Of a stretch of 64,000 bases of DNA, positions 54,987 through 64,000 are shown piece after piece. The notes under the pieces were generated by a model, which was given only the letters and a program-made list of their open reading frames with translations, was not told the origin of the DNA and made no database searches. Positions within the stretch are counted from its first letter, which is position 1. Each line of letters begins with the position of its first letter. A program made the position numbers and the translations under genes. The DNA comes from Cladophialophora immunda (Eukaryota; Ascomycota; Eurotiomycetes; Chaetothyriales; Herpotrichiellaceae): assembly GCF_000835495.1 (NCBI RefSeq), contig NW_015622542.1, positions 952,485-1,016,484 of the forward strand, given 5' to 3'.

Positions 54987-56108
54987 CTAGACTTGGGGTT
55001 TACCGTCATGGAAGGACTTCATAGCCATTTGGTCATCGAGTTCAATGCAGTAATGAGCAACTCCGGCAGCACACATTACACCAGAATACATAGCATTGGT
55101 GACATGAGTCATCTGTGTGCACGCATCCCCTGCAACGAACACGCCGGCAACATTGGTGCTGTGAAAGGGAGGGTGTGCCACAGCAAATGCACCTGAAGGG
55201 GCGAGGTCAACACCAAGCTGGGATAAAAGTTGTGGTGCTGCGGGTACAATCGGCGGCGTATGGACCAAGAAGCCCATGTGTGTAACAGACCGAGAGCCGT
55301 CTTCATTCCGGAGATGAACGTAGACACCGGGCTTTTCTAGGTCTGCTGCTAGTCTCAGTACCGGCCGTGTGTCGATATGCATTCGGTGCGCGGCGCATAC
55401 ATCGAGCGCCTTTTGGATTGCGGGATCCGAATCGACATTCGGAGGCCCATTAGTGAACACAGTCACTTTGGATCGGAGGCTACTGGGCGTGGGTAGCATC
55501 GCAGGTTCTCCTTTGGGGAGACACATAAAATGCGCCATTGTCGCCACCTCTGCTCTGTCTGGCGTGAAGGAAGGATGACACAGGATGCCCTTTGGAAGCT
55601 TGCGGCGTTCGTAACCGTCGCAAAACAAGCAGTGATATCTGAAAGGGTTTTTGGTTAGCCTAGGTTTGGTTTGCTGCTGTGAGATTGTTCTCCATGGGCG
55701 CGGAAACTCATACATATTGTTTGGCCAGTTCTCGGCATACCCTTCGATATCCGGTAGCATGTCTCGAGCCCCAGTGGCAAGAACGACGGTCCTCCCTTGC
55801 CAGGACTCCCCTTCGGCGTTCTTTGCAACGAAACTGGTACATGTTCCGCCTCTTCGACCAACTTCAACAATTTCTGCCTCCACAAAGGTGGTATTCCGGT
55901 ATCTCTGAATTTGGCCCCTGGCGTTCTCGTAGAAGGAACGTGGATCGAGGTGGTCACAGCTTAAGACAGCATGAATGTGGCTTGCGCCTCGATTCCGGTG
56001 CTTATTATGGGTGAATAGTACGCAGGAGCGGCCAACACGACCAAGACCTAGAGCGACACTGAGGCCTGCAGCACCCCCTCCCACAATGAGACAGTCATAC
56101 ACCATCAT
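54987..56108 (-). CDS. Thioredoxin-reductase-family flavoprotein, GliT-like
   Basis: Two exons with a 75-base intron at 55639-55713 (GTATGA...TTTCAG), whose removal gives WPNNIYHCLFCDGYERR; about 348 residues. The frame is also open through the intron, but the spliced form matches the family. The N-terminus DCLIVGGGAAGLSVALGLG is the FAD-binding Rossmann motif, a second strand VLATGARDMLPDIEGY follows, and GVFVAGDACTQMTHV binds the FAD ribityl chain near the end. CLFC is a redox-active CxxC at the position used by GliT-like dithiol oxidases, which close disulfide bridges in epipolythiodioxopiperazines or protect against them. No NADPH-binding GxGxxA in the middle domain is evident, which fits oxidase-type members. 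Its neighbour on the same strand is a GST. Confidence 0.85.
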   Translation of the reverse strand: MMVYDCLIVGGGAAGLSVALGLGRVGRSCVLFTHNKHRNRGASHIHAVLSCDHLDPRSFYENARGQIQRYRNTTFVEAEIVEVGRRGGTCTSFVAKNAEGESWQGRTVVLATGARDMLPDIEGYAENWPNNMYEFPRPWRTISQQQTKPRLTKNPFRYHCLFCDGYERRKLPKGILCHPSFTPDRAEVATMAHFMCLPKGEPAMLPTPSSLRSKVTVFTNGPPNVDSDPAIQKALDVCAAHRMHIDTRPVLRLAADLEKPGVYVHLRNEDGSRSVTHMGFLVHTPPIVPAAPQLLSQLGVDLAPSGAFAVAHPPFHSTNVAGVFVAGDACTQMTHVTNAMYSGVMCAAGVAHYCIELDDQMAMKSFHDGKPQV

Positions 56109-56477
56109 TCAAAGGTCAGCTTTGAGTAGAACGAAAGACCCTGGAAGAAGATGGTGTATCCAATTGAACAGCAGCGGGCGAAGCCATCGCCTTATACAAA
56201 TATATCAAAATCGCCCCTGACGGCCGTGAGTTTATGTCTCCCAATGTTCCCGTGCGTGGATGGCCAAGAATGTGCTCAGAATACCTAGCCTGTCCATCCT
56301 CACAATGTCGCCGAGCTACTGGTGAATTGTCACCGAGACTAGCATTCGTCACCTGGTCGAAATCGCCGAAGGAGTTCATTACTGTTTCTCGATACCCAGT
56401 TGGGGAGAGGCCAATTATGTGTAGGGTGAAATCAAGCACATATAGGCTCCGCTTGTCCTTATGAGGATCTATGCCTG

Positions 56478-57201
56478 TTACAACTCCGAAGAAGGGTCCA
56501 TCTGAGCACTTTGAACACTATCAAGTTGACTTAGGTTCTTGAAGATTCTTGATATAGTCGGATATTGGTCAAGGTTGACACCGACTCTCGAGGCTGTCCA
56601 AAGTTCTGGTAAGAGAACAATGTCCGCAAGCGTCACTTGATCCCGGAAGCTATAAGTCCCAGCTGTCTTGCTGGCGAGCTTCTCATAGACTTTGAGTCCC
56701 CGGGTGATCCAGATTGTATCCCAGTCGCGATTTCCCGTTGCTTTTGCGGCTTCCGAACTGAGCACATGGGAAGTTGTGTTGGATAGTCTTCCCCACTCGG
56801 TGGGTGGTGAGTGGATGAAAATCGGTTGCGATAATACCGACCAGAGTGCGCACTTTTGCGCGGGCCAACGGCTCACTAACGGGAGGTAGGATAGAATGGG
56901 TCCCTGGGAAAGCCTCGTCCAGATATTCAAGTGCGGCAATGGATTGAGTAAGTACTACTCTCTCCTCATTGTCGTCCAGGCCGATAGTTTTGTAGTCGAT
57001 GACGAGAGTAGGCACTGTCAGCGCCTCATTTATGTCGACATATTTCGGATCGAGCTGCTCATTTCTCGAAATGTTGACATCCACGAGAGTATATGGGAGA
57101 CGTTTGAGGTGGAGACCTATGCGAAGACGTGCTGAGCAATCTGAGATCGTAGATGAGTACAGAGTGATTGTGTGTGCCACTGCACCTGTGGTGTCCGCCA
57201 T
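56478..57201 (-). CDS. Zeta-class glutathione S-transferase (maleylacetoacetate isomerase-like), frame broken
   Basis: The N-terminal thioredoxin fold reads through ITLYSSTISDCSARLRIGL, a variant of the SSCSWRVRIAL catalytic motif of zeta GST/MAAI, then EALTVPTLVIDY and the SNAIL-like TQSIAALEYLDE. The C-terminal domain is in another frame: ATGNRDWDTIWITRGLKVYE, then AGTYSFRDQVTLADIVLLPE and QYPTISRIF, again typical of MAAI. The frames change at about 56757-56770; homology would run from QHNFP straight into SSEAAKATG with seven extra bases (TGTGCTC by position) between. An 88-base intron (GTATTA...GGAAG) would restore the frame but remove a normally conserved helix. So the gene is either newly inactivated or wrongly sequenced here. 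MAAI isomerises maleylacetoacetate, the substrate step just before FAH. Confidence 0.7.
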
Positions 57202-59135
57202 GGTGTGTCTCTTTTTCTCTATCAGAGTGCCAGGGAATTCGGTGGACAGAAAAGAAGAGTTCGTGGTCAGGCTTAAAGCTCTAACGAGCTAGCGACAATG
57301 TAATGAGAGAGATAGAAAAAGTATTTAAGGGATACAAAGAAAGCATCATTAACTACAAGGTGGTAGTCAGACAGCCTGAACAGGTTACCCAATAGTTTTT
57401 GCACCACCGTTTCACGATAAATATCCCAGAACAGTATCAAAATAACCCCAGTTTCCTTCGCAGTACTCCGTACAATGGTACACTTTGCCTTTCATACTAA
57501 TCTAGGGTAGGCGTTAGCGGGGTTTAATAACCGATACATCGATTGGTCCCGTGAAGTTTTTGTTTTCGTCCATTACACTCAAAAACTTCTCGGTAAATCG
57601 CACGTTCTCGATGAGTCTAAGAACAAAATATTCCTAGATAGGCAGGTCTATTGGATCTCAATCTACCCGACTGACCTTCGAACAGTCCAAGTTATTCAAC
57701 CTGATTCAGTCGAATGTGCCCGGTCGAATGTGCCCGATTGAACGTACCCGATTGAATACACCCGATCGAATGTATCCGGTCGAATGTACCCGATTAAATG
57801 TACCCGGTCGAATGTATCCGAGCCTAAGAATAAGTCTCACCAGGCGAGAGTTTGACAGCCTACCTCGTACCTGGAGAATTACTGATAAAATCGAGCAAAC
57901 TGCGACGAGAAGCCAGTTTCCACACCAAGCCTCACAGTCTCCTCTCCTAACCTTTCTACGATGATCATCAACAAGGCAGAGTTGTAAACTCCCGGGACGA
58001 AATTATGCACAAAAGGTGATCCACAGGAGCGCTGCCGTATCAAAGCATTCCCCGGTGAGTGAATCAAATGTCTATGGTAGTCTCGTAAAGACAAGCCCTC
58101 TAGGTGATGTTGACTAGATGTGACTCTAAGTCTCTAACTGTGACCCTTTCGGCATCACCTCAAATTAGAATACCGTCGGCCAGAAAGACAAGATCAACTA
58201 TCAACGGCATCCAAAGCAAAACCCGGGGGGATAGATCCAGCCTCAAGAACGAGTTGGGATATATGCTTTGCGAGACACGGAACGAAAGACTTATTCTCGT
58301 CTTTCCGCTACCTCACTGCCAGAAGCGTGGCTTTTCTAACTCCGTGTATCTTCTCTTACTCGTATCATCTAACTAATGGTAGTAGATACAAGCAGGTTTC
58401 TTTCTGGATCCATTGACAAAAGGTTGTATGGATGCGAGAGCTTCGAATGTCGGTGTCCGCGATGGCAGCGACTTTTCTGTCCAAAGAGGAAGAAAGCTTC
58501 GGTTAGTCCGGGCACTAACCTGTGCTCAGAATGAAGTGTGAAAAGCTGCAAGGTACCTGTAAATCAGGCATTATCCACATGACAGACCTTGTGGGGGTTG
58601 GTGCGAAGGTCCCGAACAGCTTTCTGGGTTATACTGTTCTAGACTTGCTCCCCCAGACCTATTACAAAGCAGGGACTCGGGGTCTTAACGCCTTTCCTTC
58701 CTATTGGTAACTATAACTGATCCTAGATAGGGACATTGAAATATCGTAAATATAAAGAGAAAACCTCTCTGTAGCTCTCATTCTATCGGTGGCAGGGACG
58801 CCAAGAGAAGAAGACTACTTCCGAAACGACTCGGGAAAAGGAACATGGGAAGTATGGAGAGCCACATTCCGAAGGGCTGCTGTGGAATTGAAAACATCCC
58901 CGCTGTCTCTCGGTAAGAATCTGCTTTGGAAAATGGGTTTACTTCGACTGATGGACGGGGGAGCCAAATGGCCCAAGCACAAGCAGGACACAGCGCAGAT
59001 TTGATCGCTTCGGCGGACAACACGTCTTCTTTTCAATAGCGGCGTCCAGCAACAGTGCCTCATCAGCTTGACCATCAGGATGCAGGGTCGGATCAAACTG
59101 AACTGCCAGCTTTGTCGGAACTCCCAGATTGCACG
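57202..59135. other. AT-richer intergenic region with a minisatellite
   Basis: About 1.9 kb between divergent genes. It contains the minisatellite at 57705-57821. Base composition from 57300 to 58400 is more AT-rich than the surrounding genes. The frame of the next gene can be followed back to an acceptor-like AATAG at about 59039, so upstream exons may exist, but I could not find a zinc cluster in it. Confidence 0.45.
57705..57821. repeat. 14-base minisatellite, about eight copies
   Basis: The unit is close to GATCGAATGTACCC, with variation at a few fixed positions: T/C at the fourth base and G/A in the TGTACC part. About eight copies are head to tail, in an intergenic region. Because 14 is not a multiple of three it is not a coding repeat. 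Confidence 0.85.
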
Positions 59136-60400
59136 ATGGGTCCTGGTTTCAACAGACATTCTCCCCTCGTCGCGGCGTTGGTGGCCACTTTCTACGACGA
59201 TTTTTTCCCGTCACACCCATTTCTGATCCCCGAGAAGCTCTATCGCCGGAGCCCCAATCTTTTGCCTGATCACCTGGTTGCGGCCATGTGTGTGCTCGCC
59301 GCATCCTTCGTCCCGGCGCCCTTCGTTTCGCGCGAGGCTGTGGAGTCGTTCAAGGCCACGGCGGCGCGAGCGACTTTGCCGACAACTCCCGACGACGGTT
59401 TCAAGGATCAGAGTCTCATGCTATCCGCGCTGTCGGAGTACGCAAATGATCACCAGGCGACGTCGCGCCGCCACCTGGACCTAGCCGTCGATCTGGCCCT
59501 TCTTATTGGCATGAACAGAGCGCCGAGCCCTACAGCAGCAGCCGAGAGGGAAGCGCCAGCCATCGTCAGTGAAATGTGGAATCGAACCTGGTGGGAATTA
59601 TATTTTATAGCAGGTTTGTTCTCTGCGTCTGGAAGCACTAGTTCGTGGATCCGGATCTCGCTCGCCCCGGTCGATCGGCCTTTGCCTGGCCGCTGTCGGG
59701 AATACAGTGAATGTCTCATATCACAGAATACACCGTCAGAGCTCCAGTTTTACCGACATCGGCCACCAAAGTCTCACTGCTGGTCTGCCTTCGCTTTCAA
59801 GGTTGCTTCGATTCATATCATGGCCCAGGTTCTGGAGTGGCAGTCGCAGGTCAAAGCGCCGAGTCCGCGACTGGCCCGCCAATCCGTCCAGGAATTGAGC
59901 TTGCTCGTGAGCTGCATGAAAACGAGCGTCCACGACATCGTGAAATGCGACGGGAGGATCGACGAGCAGCTGTTTTCTGCTTCAATCGTCGTCCACTTGA
60001 CTAGGATTCTCCTCAGCTGGCCGGAAGCGGGAGATATCCTTCGGAAATTCCCCGATACGACAGAGATTATCCCTGGCTTTATGACCACGGCGTCTTGGCC
60101 TCATGGCGAGTCCATCGCGGCCGCTCATGGCATCATCAATCTGATTCACATGGACTTGAAGCTTCACCGACGGACACCGTTTTTTGGACTAGCACTTTAT
60201 ATGGCCGCTATCCTATATGGGGTTGAGTCCGCCCAGGCTTCGACAGTTACACAGTCTCAAAACGCAAGAGTGCGCTTCGCCTAGCGATTAGCGCCTTGAG
60301 ATATCTCGGAGAGGTGTACCAGTTACCACTGACTCTTGCAGTTGCAGTAGAGGAGTTGACAAAGAGACGTACTTTTGACAGGAAGCGAGAGGAAATCTAA
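59136..60400 (+). CDS. Fungal-specific transcription factor domain protein without visible DNA-binding domain
   Basis: The frame from 59055 or the ATG at 59136 gives the fungal-specific domain: HSPLVAALVATFYDDFFPSH, HLVAAMCVLAASFVPAPF, ATSRRHLDLAVDLALLIGMN, MWNRTWWELYFIAG and HSH-type helices up to LALYMAAILYG at about 60222. The direct frame stops at 60284, but the C-terminal helices SALRLAISALRYLGEVYQLP continue in another frame to a stop at 60398-60400. A 47-base intron (GTTGAG...CGCAAG) would join them exactly. The alternative is a one-base shift. I found no Zn2Cys6 motif upstream, although the frame is open to an acceptor-like site at 59039, so the N-terminal exon may be missing or too diverged. 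It could be a remnant or an inhibitory form of a regulator. Start uncertain. Confidence 0.6.
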
Positions 60401-60493
60401 ATGTCACCATGACAAGAGCCCTGAGGAGAGAGAAATATAACTGAGAATTAGCGGCAGCGCGCTCTGCTGTTGATGCTGATATAGCTCTGAGTT

Positions 60494-61610
60494 TTAGGTC
60501 GGTACATTTTGAATATACTCAGTCTGGTCGTAAAGACTCAGCAGACGGCGACACTCATAAACCAGCAAGAGGCAGGTTGGGCATTCTTTATGGTATGAGC
60601 CTCGATATATGACCGGAAAATCAGGCGGAGGTGCCACGGTATGCCATGATATTTGCCGTTGCTCCATACACTGTAACAGCGAAACAACCGAAAGTGGCGG
60701 CTGTCCGTTCTCGTCGTTTGTCTTCGAGCCGAAAATCTCGGCCTTGAGTGCCATTTTTGCAAGCTCTTTCCATGTCGGCCCGCCCAGATTTAACGTAAAA
60801 GTGTACGACTCATGGTGAGGATCCAAGTCCGTTCTGGGCGGCGGGCATGACTGGTCTCTAGGGTCCAACAACTGTATCCGAACGATGTTTCCTTCACGAA
60901 CCGAAGCAGCGGAGGCTTCGAAAGTCTCTAGAATTTTCGCATAGCATTCTGTAACCGAGATGAGCAGGACTCCAACCAACTGGGCGATTTGCATCGCAGA
61001 AAGAAAACGGCGGGGACAGTATTCGCATTGTATAGCCTGTGATGCTACTTCAAGGGCTTTCCGAAGAGTCGTCAAGGTTCCTGGGAACGAGAACACTTTG
61101 ATTGACCTCATTTCGTCAAGGCTTAGATAAATGATTGAAACGCATGCGCATTGGTGAGATGACAGCTCCTCAACTGTCCCATCAACATGTGAAATGGATT
61201 GATCGATCGATTCTGAAGTGGTCGCCGGATGGATGAAATTCCCAAATTCACCACCATACGTGCTGCCTGGTTTGTGGCTTCGGTGTCCGAGGAAAAGGAA
61301 TCAACTGTGGACGCACTTAACTCGGCTGGTTGTTGATGCGGCACATTGATTGAGGACCCTAAGTTCCGCCTGGGACTGGGGGCATGGTGACGACGAAGAA
61401 ATTGATCCTGACACTTCTTTTTCTTCGGTCGACCCATCAACTTTCGGGCAAGATAGGTGCACGATGCTCCCGCAGTGATACACCTCGCACAAGTTGGGCG
61501 ATCCCCAGAGCATTTGAGCTTCTTAGAGCCTAGAATATGTCAACAGCAAGTTGCCTCCTCGACGCAACAAACTTACTACAGCGTTCGCAAGCTGTGTTTA
61601 CAGCAGACAT
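60494..61610 (-). CDS. AflR-like Zn2Cys6 regulator
   Basis: Three exons (61577-61610, 61260-61529, 60494-61173), 327 residues. The zinc cluster reads CERCSSKKLKCSGDRPTC and then CARC with a last Cys six residues on: CX2CX6CX6CX2CX6C. It is split by the first intron right after the second Cys. It is followed at once by LARKLMGRPKKKKC, whose GRPKKKK is AT-hook-like. The C-terminal part has HQCACVSIIYLSLDEMRS and ALEVASQAIQCEYCPRRFL, with helices and paired cysteines as in the AflR C-terminal domain of aromatic-polyketide clusters. AflR proper is longer (over 400 residues). Such proteins switch on their own cluster, so candidates are the neighbouring GST, flavoprotein and perhaps genes right of the window. 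Confidence 0.85.
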
Positions 61611-62467
61611 GTTCTGCTGCTGGCCAGAATGTTTATTCACCACATGTTGTATTGGCACGACGGAGAGGCTGAGCTTACCCCCCTGCGCCCTTTGCGTGGA
61701 ATTTGGCGCAATACAGGAGGCGGACGTCGCGACAACTTTCGATATTTGCATGTGCCCTTCCAATGATTAATGCCATTAATCTCAACCCCACGCCAAGAAC
61801 TTGCTCACAAGCAGACTGGCAGACAAACTGGAAGACTTCAGGATATGACGGCCTTCCAGTTCGGATCAAAACCAGATTGTATCATGGCTACTTCCACCAT
61901 GTCCAGCTCGACATATCCAGTGACTATTAAAGGCCAGACGATCCAGCTGACAGACTTGCAGTGAAAATCATCCGAAAGCCTTCCAAGTTGCAGTAGACGA
62001 ATTAGGACTATCTCGACGAGGATAGGGCTAAGGGCGAAGGGTAAGGAGGCTAGCAAGTAGAAGGTAAGAGAGCAAGAGGAAGGGTATTAAGTCGAGAGGT
62101 GATGGTTTTTAAAGCGGTATGGTCAGGGTCAGGGGGTGAACCCCAAGCGAGCGCCGAGCGGATTTTACTCTGCTGGAGCCCGCTTAGCGTCCACCACCAC
62201 CTCGTCTCGCTCAATGACTCCCATCAACTCAACCCAAGGGGAAACATAGCTTGCACACCGCCCAACTGAGCGCCCCAAGATTCAATAGGAGGTAGAACGG
62301 AGGCTCTGGCGCTGGCTGATTTGAAGTCTCACATCCGATCTTGACAGGCCGGGGTCGTTAAGCGCTGCAACACCTTTCCCAACCTGGGTGAGTCGATCAG
62401 AGACTTGGCCTGCATTCAGCCTCGTTCGATGCAATGCTGACCAAGAGACCAGGAAGGACAGTCAGTC
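61611..62467. other. Divergent intergenic region
   Basis: About 860 bases between the AflR-like start and the Nudix start, so both promoters are here. The segment 61650-61970 holds several overlapping short frames on the plus strand with no motif. A CG-rich stretch near 62130-62180 has short inverted words (GAGCGCCGAGCG and AGCCCGCTTAGCG), not clearly a mobile-element end. Confidence 0.4.
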
Positions 62468-63148
62468 ATGGCCAATTCCACCATCCCCTGTCCGGAATTC
62501 ACATTCACCTCCCACCCCTCCGTGTCGTCATTCGCGGTGCCATTCCAGACATACATCGCCGACCAGGCCACAATCTCGGGGAGCCTAGACTACCAATACG
62601 TCGCCGTGGGCGCCCATGTCTTTTCTCGACGCCCCACCGCGACCGATACCGCCGGCCCCGCTCATACCGACGACAACAACGACAACGGAAGCAATGACCT
62701 CCGGGTCCTCCTCATCCAGCGCGCGGCCCACGACTCGGCGCCTCTTCGCTGGGAGGTGCCGGGCGGCGCGAGCGACCTCGAAGACGCCAGCATCCTGCAC
62801 TCCGTCGCTCGGGAGCTGTGGGAAGAAGCCGGGTTGGTGGCGACAGCCATCGGACCACTCGTGGGCCAGGGCCACGTCTTTCTCACGCGAAGTGGGAAGC
62901 GAGTGTGTAAGTTTGAGTTTCTCGTGGAGGTGGAGGGAGGCGATGCGTTTCCTGCTGGCCCGGCCCAGGTAAGGCTAGATCCGAACGAGCATGTGGATTA
63001 TGTATGGGCAACAGAGCAAGAGTGCAGGGATGGCAGGACCAATGTAGAGAATGTTGAGTTGTCATTTACGACGTGGCAGCAGAAGGCGACTTTGCTTGAA
63101 GCATTCAAGGTCCGAAAGGAATTGCACGGGTCGACGATACAGTCGTGA
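62468..63148 (+). CDS. Nudix hydrolase
   Basis: Single exon, 226 residues. The Nudix box is PGGASDLEDASILHSVAREL followed by WEEAGL. It keeps the RExxEEAGL core that binds Mg2+, with one extra residue in the loop between the Gly-rich start and the helix, as is usual in fungal members with this GGxxDxEDxxILH pattern. Flanking strands VAVGAHVFSRRP, LLIQRAAHDSAPLRWEVPG and VCKFEFLVEVEGG complete the fold. A hydrophilic insert of about 20 residues (TATDTAGPAHTDDNNDNG) precedes the box. Such enzymes hydrolyse nucleoside-diphosphate-linked compounds; the substrate is unknown. Start at the ATG following a stop in frame, and the first strand begins soon after. Confidence 0.9.
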   Translation: MANSTIPCPEFTFTSHPSVSSFAVPFQTYIADQATISGSLDYQYVAVGAHVFSRRPTATDTAGPAHTDDNNDNGSNDLRVLLIQRAAHDSAPLRWEVPGGASDLEDASILHSVARELWEEAGLVATAIGPLVGQGHVFLTRSGKRVCKFEFLVEVEGGDAFPAGPAQVRLDPNEHVDYVWATEQECRDGRTNVENVELSFTTWQQKATLLEAFKVRKELHGSTIQS

Positions 63149-63409
63149 CGCTGATCATCAACAAGAACGAGGCTGGGCGAGGACAAGGTAGGAATTTACA
63201 GCCATAAATCGATCAGAGCATCCTGGTCTCATCAATACCTGTTATCACATTATTACATGCCTGAGTAGTACTCAAGTTTTATCGTTTCCTTGCTGCAGAT
63301 GCTACTTGAAGCGGCCCTACTAAGAAGCCTCAATGAGCACTCCAATTCACCGTTTGCAATGCATCCAAACTCGCATCCATCGTGTATCTTTCGTCCATTT
63401 GTTCATAAA
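63149..63409. other. Convergent spacer
   Basis: About 260 bases between two stop codons. No feature seen. Confidence 0.35.
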
Positions 63410-64000
63410 TCATGCTGAATTGGGCACAGGCTTGCGCTCCAGGCTCTTCCGGCCGTGGCTACTCGTGCCGTTGGTCAGGGCAGCGGGAGGGTCTCTGACA
63501 GATGAAGTGGCACCCCCATAACCGTTCGTGGGCCCAGCCGTCGAATGAAGACCGGCGTCGCGCTCCACATCTGCGTCGCTCTTATTAAGGTAACGATCCT
63601 GATGCACTGCGCCCGTGTCAAACCCAGCCGCCTGCCCTCGGAGACCATGAGCAGCGTCGAAGGGCGCACCGCCATAATGCTCTCCGTATCCCCACCCAGC
63701 TTGTCTGGTGAAGACTGCGGTTTCAAACCCTCCGGCACCGGCTGCCCCTGCACCATAGGAGAATGGAGTATGACGGGTCAACGGGATGTGGTTGAATCTG
63801 AAGTCCCAGACTGAGGCATATACCATGCGGTAGCTCGAGATGGCGAAAACAGACCCGATAACAGCGCCAGCAAAGACGTCATACCAGTTGTGATATTCGT
63901 CAATGGTAAGAGCGCCACCAATCAGGCAAGCACCGAGCAGGGGAGCATAAGTTACAATGAGTTTCCAGAATGCTGGGTGGTGGTTGCTGAACACTTTCAG
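63410..64000 (-). CDS. PAP2 family lipid phosphatase, C-terminal part (5' end outside the window)
   Basis: The frame is open from the right edge of the window, so the N-terminal part is missing. The visible part contains helix APLLGACLIGGALTIDEYHN, then WYDVFAGAVIGSVFAISSYR and ASVWDFRFNHIPLTRH, the end of the PAP2 core followed by the conserved WDFRFNHIPL segment of fungal diacylglycerol-pyrophosphate/phosphatidate phosphatases. The third PAP2 motif normally has SRx5Hx3D. His and Asp are present (YHNWYD), but the Ser-Arg positions read Ala-Leu, as in a group of fungal homologues. After residue 80 or so there is a hydrophilic Gly/Ala/Ser-rich tail of about 110 residues with RKSLERKP near the end. 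Probably a membrane lipid phosphatase or derived protein; activity is uncertain. Confidence 0.8.
   Translation of the reverse strand: MKVFSNHHPAFWKLIVTYAPLLGACLIGGALTIDEYHNWYDVFAGAVIGSVFAISSYRMVYASVWDFRFNHIPLTRHTPFSYGAGAAGAGGFETAVFTRQAGWGYGEHYGGAPFDAAHGLRGQAAGFDTGAVHQDRYLNKSDADVERDAGLHSTAGPTNGYGGATSSVRDPPAALTNGTSSHGRKSLERKPVPNSA

Noticed and set aside
57716..57964. Plus-strand frame over the minisatellite with repeated arginine/proline words
   Set aside because: The repeat unit is 14 bases and changes frame at each copy, so the apparent protein repeat is an artefact.

Overview
The window is nuclear DNA of a filamentous ascomycete (Pezizomycotina). Genes are interrupted by short introns (mostly 42-120 bp, GT-AG, some with a clear CTAAC/CTGAC branch site). 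The gene families are typical of such fungi: Zn2Cys6 regulators, rhodopsin-domain (PTH11-type) membrane proteins, a hybrid histidine kinase, AvfA- and HypC-like proteins, and an AflR-like regulator. Genus cannot be fixed from the sequence alone. I saw no tRNA, rRNA, CRISPR array or intact transposon.

Left part (1-24 kb) is accessory, secondary-metabolism-like or catabolic DNA. It holds the C-terminus of a regulator, a questin-oxidase-like (AflY/DUF4243) gene, a regulator-like gene, a cupin divergent from a DHA1-type MFS transporter, a Zn2Cys6 regulator, a fumarylacetoacetase-like hydrolase with an altered active site, a DUF1772 anthrone-oxygenase-like gene, a second Zn2Cys6 regulator, an intronless gene for a bacterial-type TAXI solute-binding protein, and an AvfA-like NAD(P)-binding oxidoreductase. 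The middle (25-33 kb) has another MFS transporter, an O-methyltransferase whose 5' half is hard to read as one frame, and a rhodopsin-domain membrane protein with a GC-AG intron.

The centre (33-54 kb) looks more like core genome: a kinase-like protein with a proline-rich and basic tail, a GABA-type amino-acid permease, a vacuolar-type Ca2+/H+ exchanger with a very long acidic-serine loop, a 1416-residue hybrid histidine kinase, a monocarboxylate-type MFS transporter and a calcineurin-like phosphoesterase. The right part (54-64 kb) is accessory again: a GliT-like thioredoxin-reductase-family flavoprotein, a zeta-class GST (maleylacetoacetate-isomerase-like) with a frame break, a regulator without a visible DNA-binding domain, an AflR-like Zn2Cys6 regulator with an AT-hook-like motif, a Nudix hydrolase and the end of a PAP2 phosphatase.

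The most striking theme is that five kinds of anthraquinone/xanthone (emodin-type) tailoring or control genes, plus a GST, are spread over 60 kb with no polyketide synthase or thioesterase in the window: questin-oxidase-like, anthrone-oxygenase-like, AvfA-like, O-methyltransferase and AflR-like. Several neighbours are visibly decayed. This suggests either a scattered or degraded aromatic-polyketide cluster, or a catabolic reuse of such enzymes together with the FAH-like and MAAI-like genes. Gene models were built by hand from splice signals and reading frames, so intron edges are predictions.
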